Shown: positions 18,283-27,925, counted from the stretch's first letter. The stretch: DNA of 48,196 bases from Bacteroidaceae bacterium (GCA_024688885.1 JAILDV010000027.1:1-48196); one strand, 5' to 3'. Notes: generated from the sequence alone by a model not told the origin. Numbers and translations are program-made.

Positions 18283-20808
18283 ATGAATTACAAATATTCT
18301 GATAGAATCGCACGTATTCTTGGATACAGTAAAGAAGAAGCTTTAAGACTCAATAATGACTACATAGGTCCCGAGCACTTGATGCTTGGACTCATTCGTG
18401 AAGGCAACAGCCGAGCTTTGGATGTACTGCGAAGAAAGTTCTACGTTAATATTCCTTCCGTCAAAGAAGTGTTAGAACGTGCTGTAAAAGATCCTGGCGC
18501 TACCCTTCTCTCCACGGACATTGCACTCAACAAGAAATCTACGACCATCATGCGTCTGACGGTTCTTGAAGCGCGTCTTCTGAAGAGTGAGGAAAGCGAT
18601 GCGGAACACATGCTACTTGCAATCCTGAAACAGAATGACAACACGGTGGCACGTGTGCTGAATGACTGCGATGTGAGTTACAAGGAACTCTACGACTCAT
18701 TGTCCACACAGAAAGCATCGACCCAACCCAAGAATGACATTGATTTTGATGAAGAAGACGATGGAGAAGATGCTCCGCCACCATCTTCAAATGAGACGTC
18801 TGCTGCACCAAACGGTGCGACAACATCCAAGACAGCCAAGAAGGGAAACTCTGACACTCCTGCCATTGACAAGTTCGGATTCGACCTCACACGTGCTGCC
18901 AGCGAGGGTAAGTTGGATCCCGTGGTAGGTCGTGAAACGGAGATAGAACGTCTGGCACAAATCCTTTCACGCAGAAAAAAGAACAATCCTGTGCTGATTG
19001 GTGAGCCTGGCGTAGGCAAGAGCGCCATCGTAGAGGGGTTGGCTACACGCATTAACGAGAGAAAGGTGGCACGTGTGCTGTTCGACAAACGCATCATCAA
19101 TCTTGACATGTCAAGTGTTGTGGCTGGCACCAAATACCGTGGTCAGTTTGAGGAGCGCATGCGCAGCATCATCAACGAATTGCGCTCCAACCCCAACATT
19201 ATCGTCTTCATCGATGAAATCCACACGTTGGTGGGAGCGGGCAACCAAGCGGGGCAGATGGATGCAGCCAATATGATGAAACCGGCTTTGGCAAGAGGAG
19301 AGTTACAATGCATAGGTGCAACCACACTCGATGAATATCGCAAGAGCATTGAGAAAGACGGAGCATTGGAACGCCGTTTTCAGAAGGTGATTGTGGAGCA
19401 GACCACTCCTGAAGAGACGCTGATTATCCTGAACAATATAAAAGACAGATACGAAGATCACCACAACGTTAGCTACACTGACGATGCTTTAGCAGCATGT
19501 GTCAAGCTGACAGAACGGTATGTCACCGACCGAAGTTTCCCCGACAAGGCAATTGACGTGTTGGATGAGGTGGGTTCGCGCGTACATATTATTAATATAA
19601 GTGTTCCAAAAGAGATTGAGGATAAGGAAGCAGAACTGGCTGAACTTAACGCGAAAAAAGCAGATGCCATCAAGCATGAGAACTATGTACTTGCAAGTGA
19701 ATGCCGTGACCAAGCCAAATATGTTGGTGAAGATCTTGAGAAGATGAAAACTGAATGGGAATCATCTCTGAAAGAGACACGCCAAAAAGTCACAGCTGAT
19801 GAAGTTGCTCAAACCGTCTCAATGATGACAGGTATTCCTGTCAGCAAGATGGCAAATGCCGAGGGCATCCGTATGAAAGGAATGCGTCAGGAACTGAAAG
19901 AAGCTGTCATAGCACAAGATGCAGCAGTGGACAAACTCGTCAGTGCCATCCAACGCAGTCGCGTAGGACTGAAAGATCCGAACCGTCCAATCGGCACATT
20001 CATGTTCCTCGGTCCTACAGGTGTGGGAAAAACATTTCTGGCGAAAAAATTGGCAGAACACATGTTCGGCTCGACAGATGCGCTTATCCGTATTGACATG
20101 AGTGAATACATGGAGAAATTCACGGTCAGCAGATTGGTCGGTGCACCTCCTGGATATGTGGGTTACGAGGAAGGCGGCATGCTGACGGAGAAAGTGCGCA
20201 GAAAGCCTTACTCCATCGTGCTCTTGGATGAAATAGAGAAAGCCCATCCTGATGTATTCAATTTACTCTTGCAGGTGATGGACGACGGACGACTGACCGA
20301 CACACAAGGTCGTACTATCGACTTCCGAAACACTGTCATAATCATGACCAGCAATGTGGGTACACGTCAGTTGAAGGAATTTGGAAGAGGTGTGGGTTTC
20401 TCCGCAATGGCTGGCAAGGATGACAAGGAAGTGTCCCGTTCGGTCATTCAGAAGGCTCTCAATAAGCAATTCTCGCCAGAGTTCCTAAACCGTATCGATG
20501 AAATCATCACGTTCGACCAATTGGAATTGGACGCAATTTTGAAAATCATCGGTATAGAACTGAAAGGACTGTACAAGCGAATGGACGACTTAGGTATCAC
20601 GCTTGAAATCACAGAAGAGGCTCAGAAGTTCATCGCCGAGAAGGGATATGACAAGCAGTTTGGTGCCCGTCCACTCAGACGAGCCATCCAACAACATTTG
20701 GAGGATGGCATCAGTGAAATGCTGGTGGAGGATGAGATAAAGGATGGTGACACCATCTTGGCAGAACTGAAAGATGACAAGATTGTGATAGAGAAAAAGA
20801 ATAAATGA
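18283..20808 (+). CDS. clpC: ClpC-type AAA+ unfoldase of the Clp protease
   Basis: 841 residues from ATG 18283. Two Clp-N repeats are at about 1-140, followed by a long acidic, low-complexity linker (DFDEEDDGEDAPPPSS, about 150-195). AAA1 has Walker A GEPGVGKS (about 241) and Walker B IVFIDEIHTLVGAG. A coiled-coil middle domain with UVR-like character follows (about 400-500). AAA2 has Walker A GPTGVGKT (about 577) and Walker B VLLDEIEKAHPD. Hexamers unfold substrates for ClpP. It is followed by a strong terminator. The intergenic 18202-18282 shows no clear TAnnTTTG box. Confidence 0.94.
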   Translation: MNYKYSDRIARILGYSKEEALRLNNDYIGPEHLMLGLIREGNSRALDVLRRKFYVNIPSVKEVLERAVKDPGATLLSTDIALNKKSTTIMRLTVLEARLLKSEESDAEHMLLAILKQNDNTVARVLNDCDVSYKELYDSLSTQKASTQPKNDIDFDEEDDGEDAPPPSSNETSAAPNGATTSKTAKKGNSDTPAIDKFGFDLTRAASEGKLDPVVGRETEIERLAQILSRRKKNNPVLIGEPGVGKSAIVEGLATRINERKVARVLFDKRIINLDMSSVVAGTKYRGQFEERMRSIINELRSNPNIIVFIDEIHTLVGAGNQAGQMDAANMMKPALARGELQCIGATTLDEYRKSIEKDGALERRFQKVIVEQTTPEETLIILNNIKDRYEDHHNVSYTDDALAACVKLTERYVTDRSFPDKAIDVLDEVGSRVHIINISVPKEIEDKEAELAELNAKKADAIKHENYVLASECRDQAKYVGEDLEKMKTEWESSLKETRQKVTADEVAQTVSMMTGIPVSKMANAEGIRMKGMRQELKEAVIAQDAAVDKLVSAIQRSRVGLKDPNRPIGTFMFLGPTGVGKTFLAKKLAEHMFGSTDALIRIDMSEYMEKFTVSRLVGAPPGYVGYEEGGMLTEKVRRKPYSIVLLDEIEKAHPDVFNLLLQVMDDGRLTDTQGRTIDFRNTVIIMTSNVGTRQLKEFGRGVGFSAMAGKDDKEVSRSVIQKALNKQFSPEFLNRIDEIITFDQLELDAILKIIGIELKGLYKRMDDLGITLEITEEAQKFIAEKGYDKQFGARPLRRAIQQHLEDGISEMLVEDEIKDGDTILAELKDDKIVIEKKNK

Positions 20809-20820
20809 CAACCCACGACA

Positions 20821-20855
20821 AAATGTCAGTCACGAATGCGACTGGCATTTTTTTT
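20821..20855 (+). terminator. Intrinsic terminator of clpC
   Basis: AAATGTCAGTC and GACTGGCATTT (20821-20831 / 20840-20850) form an 11-bp stem with one mismatch, followed by eight Ts. Confidence 0.8.
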
Positions 20856-20918
20856 GATTTCAAATCTCATGCAGAAACTAAAATATCATTCTTGAAATTA
20901 TTGAAGAATAAGAATAAT

Positions 20919-22775
20919 ATGGCTCAACAAGGTAACATCGGGGTTACAACAGAGAACATCTTCCCCGTCATCAAAAAGTTTCTCTATAGCGACCATGACA
21001 TTTTTATCCGTGAGATTGTAAGCAATGCGGTCGATGCCACTCAGAAACTGAAGACTCTTGCTTCGAAAGGAGAACTGAAGGAAGAGGCTGGCGACTTGAC
21101 TGTGCGTGTCAGCATTGACAAGGACAAGGGTACACTTACAGTGAGCGACCGTGGTATCGGCATGACCGAAGAGGAGATTGACAAGTACATCAACCAGATT
21201 GCTTTCTCTGGTGCTAATGACTTCCTTGACAAATACAAGGAGGATGCCAATGCCATCATTGGTCACTTTGGTTTAGGATTCTACTCGTCATTCATGGTGA
21301 GCAAGAAGGTGGAAATCATCACGAAGAGCTGGCAAGAAGGCAGCAAGGCTGTGAAATGGAGCTGTGACGGCAGTCCATCGTTCACTATTGAAGATGCCGA
21401 GAAAACAGATCGTGGCACAGACATAGTCATGTACATTGACGATGACTGCAAGGACTTCTTGGAAAAGTATAAGATTAGCGAGCTGCTGAACAAATATTGC
21501 AAGTTTCTACCTGTTCCTGTTGCTTTCGGAAAAAAGACGAAGTGGGACGATAAGGAGAAGAAGAGCGTGGACACGGATGAGGATGATATCATCAACGACA
21601 CCACCCCACTCTGGACACGCAAACCAAGCGAACTGAAGGATGAGGACTATAAGGAATTTTACAAGAAGCTCTACCCAATGAGCGATGAACCACTGTTCTG
21701 GATTCACTTGAACGTGGATTATCCTTTTAACCTCACGGGTATCCTTTATTTCCCGAAGGTGAAGAGCAATCTCGATATTCAGAAGAACAAAATCAACCTC
21801 TATTGCAACCAGGTGTTTGTGACCGACAATGTGGAAGGCATCGTGCCAGACTTCATGACCCTGCTGCATGGTGTGATTGACTCACCTGATATTCCGCTGA
21901 ATGTGAGCCGCAGCTACTTACAGAGCGATTCGAACGTAAAGAAGATCTCCACTTATATCTCAAAGAAGGTAAGCGACAGACTGTCCTCCATCTTCAAGAG
22001 CGACAGGAAGCAGTTTGAGGAGAAATGGGATGACATCAAGATCTTCATCAACTACGGAATGCTTTCAGAAAGTGACTTCTACGACAAGGCAAAGGCATTT
22101 GCATTGCTGAAGGACACGCAAGGCAAGAAATACACCTTTGAGGAGTATCAGACCCTCATCAAGGGCGAGCAGACAGACAAAGACGGCAACCTCATCTACC
22201 TCTACGCCAACAACAAGGATGACCAGTACAGCTATATCGATGCTGCCAATGCAAAGGGTTACAACGTGTTGTTGATGGATGGACAACTTGACCCTGCCAT
22301 GTGCAACATGTATGAGGAGAAATTTGAAAAGAGCCGTTTTACCCGTGTAGACAGCGATGTTGTAGACAAACTCATTGTGAAGAGCGATGAAAAGAAGGAA
22401 GAACTGCCCGAAGACGACAAGAAGGCACTCACTGAGACTTTCAAGAATGCTCTGCCCAAACTGGAGAAGATTGAATTCAATGTGGAGCCACAGGCATTGG
22501 GTGAGACTGCTGCACCAGTTATCATGACACAAAGTGAATATATGCGTCGTATGAAGGACATGTCACGTCTGCAGCCAGGCATGGCTTTCTATGGCGAGAT
22601 GCCAACAATGCTTAACCTCGTGCTCAACACCGACCACCCACTCATCAAGGCAAGTATCAAGGATGCAAAGACAGAAGTGGTTAGTCAACTGATTGACTTG
22701 GCACTGTTGCAGAATGGTCTACTTCGCGGAGAGGCATTGAACAAGTTTGTGAAAAGAAGCATTGAGCTGATTTGA
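20919..22775 (+). CDS. htpG: HtpG (Hsp90-type chaperone)
   Basis: 618 residues from ATG 20919 (MAQQGNIGVTTENIFPVIKK). The GHKL ATP site is intact: EIVSNAVDATQKL with the catalytic Glu and the Asn, DRGIGMTEEE, and the lid GHFGLGFYSSFMVSKKVEI. A middle domain with the conserved Arg region (NVSRSYLQSD) and a C-terminal dimerisation domain follow. The start at 20805 in the same frame would begin inside the clpC terminator and is rejected. The placement right after clpC suggests a proteostasis group, though each has its own terminator. Confidence 0.95.
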   Translation: MAQQGNIGVTTENIFPVIKKFLYSDHDIFIREIVSNAVDATQKLKTLASKGELKEEAGDLTVRVSIDKDKGTLTVSDRGIGMTEEEIDKYINQIAFSGANDFLDKYKEDANAIIGHFGLGFYSSFMVSKKVEIITKSWQEGSKAVKWSCDGSPSFTIEDAEKTDRGTDIVMYIDDDCKDFLEKYKISELLNKYCKFLPVPVAFGKKTKWDDKEKKSVDTDEDDIINDTTPLWTRKPSELKDEDYKEFYKKLYPMSDEPLFWIHLNVDYPFNLTGILYFPKVKSNLDIQKNKINLYCNQVFVTDNVEGIVPDFMTLLHGVIDSPDIPLNVSRSYLQSDSNVKKISTYISKKVSDRLSSIFKSDRKQFEEKWDDIKIFINYGMLSESDFYDKAKAFALLKDTQGKKYTFEEYQTLIKGEQTDKDGNLIYLYANNKDDQYSYIDAANAKGYNVLLMDGQLDPAMCNMYEEKFEKSRFTRVDSDVVDKLIVKSDEKKEELPEDDKKALTETFKNALPKLEKIEFNVEPQALGETAAPVIMTQSEYMRRMKDMSRLQPGMAFYGEMPTMLNLVLNTDHPLIKASIKDAKTEVVSQLIDLALLQNGLLRGEALNKFVKRSIELI

Positions 22776-22804
22776 ATAATCCGTGTACAGAAATATACAA
22801 GTAT

Positions 22805-22851
22805 AAAGAAAGAGGGCTTTCAACTAACACGCTGAAAAGCCCTCTTTCTTT
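22805..22851. terminator. Shared bidirectional terminator of htpG and the OmpH-like gene
   Basis: AAAGAAAGAGGGCTTT (22805-22820) and its exact complement (22836-22851) form a 16-bp perfect stem between convergent genes. Confidence 0.88.
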
Positions 22852-22874
22852 ATTTCGACTAATCCTTTTGGAAC

Positions 22875-23507
22875 TCACTTCTTTTTCTCGTCCTTTTGGG
22901 GTGCTGTCTTGCTGTAACGCTTGTTGAGTGCCTTGACAACTTCGTCTGTTACATCATAGGCTTCATTTGCATAAAGGACGTTATCTATGCCGGAAGACTT
23001 GCAAAGGATAAAGTCATATCCCTTTTCTTTAGCATAAGATTTTGTAAAGTTTTGAATGGTATCAGTCAGTGCTTGGAACTCTTTCTGATACTCTTCCTGA
23101 AGAGAATTGCTCAAACGTGCCTGTAAATCTTGCAAATCTTGCTGCAACTTAGCAAGACGCGCCTGTTCTGCTTCAAATTGTTGCTGAGTGAACTGATTGC
23201 TCTGGTATTTACGGTTGAATTCTTGCATTTGTGCAGTGAAGTTCTTACCCTTCGCGTTGATAGTGGCTTCGGCATTGGCACGTTTCTTGGTGAATTCCTC
23301 CTCAAGATCCTTGCATTTCTGATATTGCGAGGTAAGTGTGTCAATCTGCACATAGGCAATCTTGTAGCCTGCTGCTTTTGCAGATGCAGCCTTTACAGGA
23401 GCGGTTTCAGCAGGATTTTCATTGTTGGCGTTGTTACATGATGTGATAGTTGCAGCAATAGCTCCCATCATCAGTCCAGATAGGACAAGTGTAGTGATTT
23501 TTTTCAT
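22875..23507 (-). CDS. OmpH/Skp-like lipoprotein chaperone
   Basis: 210 residues. N-terminal lipoprotein signal MKKITTLVLSGLMMGAIAATITSC. The rest is a long charged helix (about 60-150, KDLEEEFTKKRANAEATINA… QQFEAEQARLAKLQQ) flanked by the KIAYVQIDTL beta-strand and a C-terminal ILCKSSGIDNVLYANEAYDVT strand, the tentacle fold of OmpH/Skp. These proteins escort outer-membrane proteins in the periplasm. Being a lipoprotein differs from soluble E. coli Skp but is usual in Bacteroidota. It follows a small membrane protein gene with a 33-bp gap. Confidence 0.85.
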   Translation of the reverse strand: MKKITTLVLSGLMMGAIAATITSCNNANNENPAETAPVKAASAKAAGYKIAYVQIDTLTSQYQKCKDLEEEFTKKRANAEATINAKGKNFTAQMQEFNRKYQSNQFTQQQFEAEQARLAKLQQDLQDLQARLSNSLQEEYQKEFQALTDTIQNFTKSYAKEKGYDFILCKSSGIDNVLYANEAYDVTDEVVKALNKRYSKTAPQKDEKKK

Positions 23508-23540
23508 ATTGATAATTTACGATATTTACTTCTTAACAGC

Positions 23541-23756
23541 TCACTCTTTCACGGCATATGGTGACTTGTGACGCATGGCAAAATCCTGACTCTGCACACA
23601 GGTTATTCCCCTGTCACGCATCGCTTTTGACTGACTGACATGCGTCTTAACAAAACGACCATTCTTCTTGAATATGAGTCTCACACTCAAGAAAAGCATG
23701 GCGATGCCAATTAGAATGACACAAATGATGAATAAAGTGATGAATGTTTTCAACAT
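23541..23756 (-). CDS. Small conserved-looking membrane protein
   Basis: 71 residues from ATG 23756 (start MLKTFITLF; an upstream in-frame Met at 23789 overlaps the promoter and is not used). One transmembrane helix (residues 3-28) is followed by a basic stretch LIFKKNGRFVKTHVSQSK and a cytoplasmic-side tail KAMRDRGITCVQSQDF. I recall similar short proteins in Bacteroidales but no function. It is probably co-transcribed with the OmpH-like gene. Confidence 0.65.
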   Translation of the reverse strand: MLKTFITLFIICVILIGIAMLFLSVRLIFKKNGRFVKTHVSQSKAMRDRGITCVQSQDFAMRHKSPYAVKE

Positions 23757-23786
23757 TATTTGTACCTTTGTACTTAAAAAGTGATA

Positions 23787-23794
23787 CAAAGATA
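23787..23794 (-). promoter_or_regulatory. −7 box for the small membrane protein/OmpH-like operon
   Basis: The minus strand reads TATCTTTG, about 30 bp before the start at 23756, with a TTGG about 16 bp further upstream. Confidence 0.5.
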
Positions 23795-23885
23795 GGTGTT
23801 ATAACGTTTGCCAAGGTACGCATGGCTCGTTTTTTAACCTTATTTATGATAAAACCACGTATTTGACAAGTAAACTTATTCTTTC

Positions 23886-24188
23886 ATGGATAAAAAAGAA
23901 CACAACATCTACCCCAAAGGGCATTTCCCTGTACACATCATTGTGGAAAGGAAAAACACAAAGGCAGACGCTCTTTACCTGCTTAAAAAATTCATTGATC
24001 AATCCGGAGAGAAACACCCATCCGCAGTAGTGAAACAACCAACTGGCGATGCCATCCACGCAGAGGCTTTCATCTCTGTTCCTTTTCCCGACAGAGAGAA
24101 CATTCGCATAGAGTTCAACATCTTTGCCAGCGACATGGAAAACGAATACGGAACAGGACTCTATTTTTATATGGAAAGTGCTTTCTGA
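23886..24188 (+). CDS. Small protein of unknown function
   Basis: 100 residues, soluble, no signal or membrane segment. The N-terminus is charged (MDKKEHNIYPKGHFPV), the middle has alternating beta-like segments (HIIVERK, AEAFISVPF, IRIEFNIFAS), and it ends with an aromatic GTGLYFYMESAF. Codon use resembles the neighbours. I cannot place it in a family; a small alpha+beta fold seems likely. It is bracketed by repeat-like intergenic DNA. Confidence 0.6.
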   Translation: MDKKEHNIYPKGHFPVHIIVERKNTKADALYLLKKFIDQSGEKHPSAVVKQPTGDAIHAEAFISVPFPDRENIRIEFNIFASDMENEYGTGLYFYMESAF

Positions 24189-24232
24189 GTAAGAAATGGG
24201 AAAAGTAGAATGAAAAGTGAAAAAAACTCATG

Positions 24233-24255
24233 ACTCCTAACTCCTAACTCCTAAC
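24233..24255 (+). repeat. Tandem CTCCTAA heptamers upstream of prs
   Basis: Three copies of CTCCTAA (complement TTAGGAG) lie between the 23886 gene and the prs promoter. They are related to the GGAGTTA/GGAATTA repeats at 8719-8818 and 44355-44470. Confidence 0.6.
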
Positions 24256-24262
24256 TTTTTTA

Positions 24263-24270
24263 TACCTTTG
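24263..24270 (+). promoter_or_regulatory. −7 box of the prs operon
   Basis: TACCTTTG matches TAnnTTTG, 44 bp before the prs ATG. No −33 TTTG is at the expected distance because the CTCCTAA repeat occupies it. Confidence 0.5.
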
Positions 24271-24314
24271 CATCAAATTTAACCTATCAACATTCTAAAC
24301 AGTTAGAAAAAAAC

Positions 24315-25253
24315 ATGAGTGAAGTAAGACCTTTCAAAGTGTTTTCTGGTACAAAAACGAGGTATCTGGCAGAACGTATCTGCCAAAGTCTGGACTGTCC
24401 GCTTGGCAACATGGTTATTTCACACTTTGCCGACGGTGAGTTTGCAGTGTCTTTCGAAGAGTCTATTCGAGGGCATGATGTGTTCCTTGTTCAATCGACT
24501 TTTCCCAACAGTGACAACCTGATGGAACTGTTGTTGATGATTGACGCAGCAAAACGTGCCAGTGCCCGTAGCATCGTGGCTGTCATCCCTTATTTTGGAT
24601 GGGCTCGCCAAGACCGCAAAGATAAGCCACGTGTAAGCATCGGTGCAAAGCTTGTAGCAGATTTGCTCAGCGTGGCTGGCATTGACCGCCTTATCACGAT
24701 GGACTTACATGCCGACCAGATTCAGGGCTTCTTTGATGTACCTGTTGACCATTTGTATGGCTCACTCGTGGAAATTCCCTATGTTGAGGCTCTTCATCTG
24801 CCAGACCTTGTCATAGCTACACCTGATGTAGGTGGTGCAAAACGTGCACGTTTGTTTGCGAAGAAACTCGGTGCCCCACTCGTGCTTTGTAACAAAACCC
24901 GCATACAGGCAAATGTAGTTGATTCCATTCAGATTATTGGCGATGTCAAAGGTAAAGATGTTGTCATTGTAGATGACATGGTTGATACTGCTGGTACAAT
25001 TACACGTGCTGCTGATGAGATGATGAAGGCTGGAGCAAAAAGTGTACGTGCGGTGGCAAGCCACTGTGTGATGAGTGACCCCGCTAGTGACCGTGTACAG
25101 AATTCCGCTTTGGAAGAAATGGTGTTTACAGACTCCATTCCATATGCCCAAAAATGTCCAAAGGTGGTACAACTCTCTATTGCAGAGATGTTTGCACGCG
25201 CAATTCGAGCAGTTTCTGAGCAGAAGAGTGTCAGCGAAGAATTTAATTTCTGA
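24315..25253 (+). CDS. prs: Ribose-phosphate pyrophosphokinase (PRPP synthetase)
   Basis: 312 residues. The signature LITMDLHADQIQGFFDVPVDHL (family motif DLHAxQIQGFF) and the PRPP loop VVIVDDMVDTAGTI are intact, as are the flexible-loop basic residues around ARQDRKDKPRVSIGAK. It makes PRPP from ribose-5-phosphate and ATP for purine, pyrimidine, histidine and NAD synthesis. Its TGA shares one base with the next gene's ATG (25251-25255), so translation of the nucleotidyltransferase is coupled. Confidence 0.96.
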   Translation: MSEVRPFKVFSGTKTRYLAERICQSLDCPLGNMVISHFADGEFAVSFEESIRGHDVFLVQSTFPNSDNLMELLLMIDAAKRASARSIVAVIPYFGWARQDRKDKPRVSIGAKLVADLLSVAGIDRLITMDLHADQIQGFFDVPVDHLYGSLVEIPYVEALHLPDLVIATPDVGGAKRARLFAKKLGAPLVLCNKTRIQANVVDSIQIIGDVKGKDVVIVDDMVDTAGTITRAADEMMKAGAKSVRAVASHCVMSDPASDRVQNSALEEMVFTDSIPYAQKCPKVVQLSIAEMFARAIRAVSEQKSVSEEFNF

Positions 25254-25948
25254 TGAAATTTGCCATCCTTGCAGCAGGAGAAGGGTCGCGACTGTCACGG
25301 GAAGGTGTGGAGACACCTAAGCCTTTGGTGAAAGTGAATGGTGAGGCAATGATTGACCGCCTTATCCGCATTTTCAACAATTGCGAAGCAGAAAGTATCT
25401 ACATCATCACCAATAATCTCACGCGATTCACGCAACAGCATCTTCATCGCTTGCAAGAGTCGGACTCCAAAATACATCTCATTGTCAAGACTACTCCATC
25501 TTCTATGCATAGTTTCTATGAACTTAGGCAAGTGATGGGTGATGGAAAGTTCTGCCTCACAACAGTGGACACTATTTTCAAGGAAGCAGAGTTCCGGCAA
25601 TACATCAAGGAATGGAAAGAGTCTCAAGAGGATGGAATGATGGCGGTAACCGATTTCATTGACGACGAAAAACCGCTTTACATTGCCACCACGCAGAATT
25701 TGACCATCACAGGATTTCATGACGACGTTCCACAACATTACATTTCAGGAGGTATCTACGGATTGAATGAAAAGAGTTTTCCTGTCATTGACAAATGCAT
25801 TAAAGAGGGACAATCACGCATGAGAAACTTTCAACGACAATTAGTGAAAGACGGACTTCAATTGAAAGCCTACCCTTTCAGTAAAATTCTCGATGTGGAT
25901 CATGCATCTGATATAGGAAAAGCAGAAAAATTCCTATCCGATCAATAG
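25253..25948 (+). CDS. Sugar-phosphate type nucleotidyltransferase
   Basis: 231 residues. The N-terminal MKFAILAAGEGSRLSREGVETPKPLVKVNGE is the GxGxR…PKPL nucleotide-binding signature of NTP-transferases (GlmU-N/RmlA-like superfamily). A DxD-like metal site is suggested by TTVDTIF (about residue 103) and the C-terminal ILDVDHASD. There is no hexapeptide acyltransferase domain, so it is a single-domain enzyme like the sugar-nucleotide or choline-phosphate type. The substrate is not evident. Coupling to prs is unusual and could reflect a use of PRPP-derived sugar phosphate, but that is a guess. Confidence 0.75.
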   Translation: MKFAILAAGEGSRLSREGVETPKPLVKVNGEAMIDRLIRIFNNCEAESIYIITNNLTRFTQQHLHRLQESDSKIHLIVKTTPSSMHSFYELRQVMGDGKFCLTTVDTIFKEAEFRQYIKEWKESQEDGMMAVTDFIDDEKPLYIATTQNLTITGFHDDVPQHYISGGIYGLNEKSFPVIDKCIKEGQSRMRNFQRQLVKDGLQLKAYPFSKILDVDHASDIGKAEKFLSDQ

Positions 25949-25974
25949 TATTCACACTTAATAAAACAACCCTT

Positions 25975-27924
25975 ATGAACAACAACTACTTATTAACCAC
26001 AATTTTATTCACCCTGTTTGCCATGCCTTTATGTGCAGGTAACAGTACGGTCCAGGATGCATCTAATAACCCAGAGGAGATGGTTGCATACCTGTTCACT
26101 TATTTTAATAGTAATGACCCTAAAGATGAGCAAATCTGTTATGCCATCAGTGATGACGGTTATAACTTTACTCCTCTTAACAATGGTGACCCGGTTATCT
26201 CGTCTGACACTATTGCATTCACACAATGTGTGCGTGACCCGCACATCTTGCGTGGAGAAGATGGTAAGACATTCTACATGGTTGCAACAGACATGAAATC
26301 CAGCCTCGGATGGTCAAGCAATCGCGGTATGGTGCTTCTGAAATCCACAGACCTCATACACTGGCAGCACTCTGTCATCAATTTTCCCACACGCTACACA
26401 AAAACATGGAAGAACGTCATCCGTGTTTGGGCTCCAGAAACCATTTATGACCACAAAGTTGGAAAGTACATGGTGTTCTACTCATTGCGCACAAGTGATC
26501 CGGGCTCATATGACAAGATTTATTACCAGTATGCCAATGAGGATTTTACAGACCTCGAAGGTGAGCCTAAATGGCTTTTCGATGCTGGAAACGCAACCAT
26601 CGACGGTGATATTGTTTACAATGAAGCCGATCAGCTCTATCACCTTTTTTACAAGCAGGAATCAGGACGTGGTATCTATCAGGCAGTGGCTAAGAACCTG
26701 ACTGATAGATGGCAGATGCTTGACGGACATGTGGAACAGACAAAAGAAGCAGTGGAAGGTGTTGGAGTATGTAAGTCTATCGATGGAAAATCATGGATTA
26801 TCATGTATGATTGTTATGGAAATGGTCACTATCAGTTTTGCAAATCAGAAGATCTAAAGACATTCAAGTTTGTTCAGAACACGGAGACAAAGGGCAAGTT
26901 CACCCCTCGTCACGGCACTATCATCCCTATAACATATGCAGAGAAGGAGCGCCTTTTGAAAGAGTTTCCCAATCACAACCAACCCATCTTGACAGGTTTC
27001 CATGCAGACCCAGAAGTGCTTTATTCCAACAAGACCAAGAAATACTACATATATAGCACCACTGACGGAACTCCTGGTTGGGGAGGCCATGATTTCAGCG
27101 TTTTCTCTTCCGATGACTTAGTAAATTGGAAAGACGAAGGAAAAATGTTGGATGTGAAAGGCGACCAAGTGAAGTGGGCAACAGGCAATGCTTGGGCTCC
27201 TTGTATTATTGAGCGTAAGGAAAAGAACGGCTACAAGTATTACTTCTATTTTTCCGCGCACAATCCACAGAGCAACCGCAAGGAAATCGGTGTAGCAGTC
27301 AGTGACAACCCCACTGGTCCTTTCGTTGCGACAGATGCTCCTATTGTAACAGATGCAGACCGTCCCAATGGTGTACGTGGCGGACAAGCTATCGACGTAG
27401 ATGTATTCCAAGATCCCAAGTCTGGCAAGTATTATCTGTATTGGGGTAACGGGTTCATGGCTGGTGCGGAACTCAACGATGACCTACTTTCCATCAAAAA
27501 GGAAACGACCAAGAATCTTACTCCCCAAGGAGGTACTTTGCAGACATGGGCATACCGTGAAGCCCCCTATGTGTTTTACCGTAAAGGAACCTATTATTTC
27601 CTTTGGTCAGTAGATGATACTGGTTCACCCAACTACCACGTATGTTACGGAACCAGCACTTCTCCATTGGGTGGAATTAATATTGACGAACAGAATTATC
27701 GTGTCATTGAGCAAGTGCCCAAATCTCAGATTTACGGCACTGCTCACAACTCCATCCTCCAGATTCCAGGAAAAGATGAATGGTACATCGTCTATCACCG
27801 CATCAACAGGAACTACATTAACCACGAACCAGGCATTCACCGTGAGACCTGTATAGACAAGATGACCTTTGACAAACAAGGCAAAATTGTACAGGTGAAA
27901 CCTTCACTCAATTTCAGCAGATAA
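25975..27924 (+). CDS. Secreted glycoside hydrolase, two GH43-like propellers in tandem
   Basis: 649 residues with a signal peptide (MNNNYLLTTILFTLFAMPLCA). Domain 1 (about 30-325) has CVRDPHIL, RVWAPETIYD, ATIDGDIVYNE and EAVEGVGVCKS. Domain 2 (about 335-649) has GFHADPEVLYS, AWAPCIIER, GQAIDVDVFQD and YREAPYVFYRKG. These correspond to the Asp, Asp and Glu positions of GH43-type five-bladed propellers, so both copies look catalytically competent. Substrates are probably arabinose- or xylose-containing glycans. No SusC/D genes are nearby, so it is not in a classical polysaccharide-utilisation locus. Confidence 0.8.
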   Translation: MNNNYLLTTILFTLFAMPLCAGNSTVQDASNNPEEMVAYLFTYFNSNDPKDEQICYAISDDGYNFTPLNNGDPVISSDTIAFTQCVRDPHILRGEDGKTFYMVATDMKSSLGWSSNRGMVLLKSTDLIHWQHSVINFPTRYTKTWKNVIRVWAPETIYDHKVGKYMVFYSLRTSDPGSYDKIYYQYANEDFTDLEGEPKWLFDAGNATIDGDIVYNEADQLYHLFYKQESGRGIYQAVAKNLTDRWQMLDGHVEQTKEAVEGVGVCKSIDGKSWIIMYDCYGNGHYQFCKSEDLKTFKFVQNTETKGKFTPRHGTIIPITYAEKERLLKEFPNHNQPILTGFHADPEVLYSNKTKKYYIYSTTDGTPGWGGHDFSVFSSDDLVNWKDEGKMLDVKGDQVKWATGNAWAPCIIERKEKNGYKYYFYFSAHNPQSNRKEIGVAVSDNPTGPFVATDAPIVTDADRPNGVRGGQAIDVDVFQDPKSGKYYLYWGNGFMAGAELNDDLLSIKKETTKNLTPQGGTLQTWAYREAPYVFYRKGTYYFLWSVDDTGSPNYHVCYGTSTSPLGGINIDEQNYRVIEQVPKSQIYGTAHNSILQIPGKDEWYIVYHRINRNYINHEPGIHRETCIDKMTFDKQGKIVQVKPSLNFSR

Positions 27925-27925
27925 T

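Noticed and set aside
20805-20918. Longer htpG starting in the clpC terminator
   Set aside because: The extension covers the terminator and an AT-rich spacer. MAQQGNIG at 20919 matches the usual HtpG start.
22805-22851. Long perfect inverted repeat as a mobile-element end
   Set aside because: It sits between convergent stop codons and ends in T runs on both strands, which is a bidirectional terminator.
24189-24260. Small RNA or tRNA in the gap before prs
   Set aside because: Only heptamer repeats and a −7 box are seen; no cloverleaf or conserved RNA motif.
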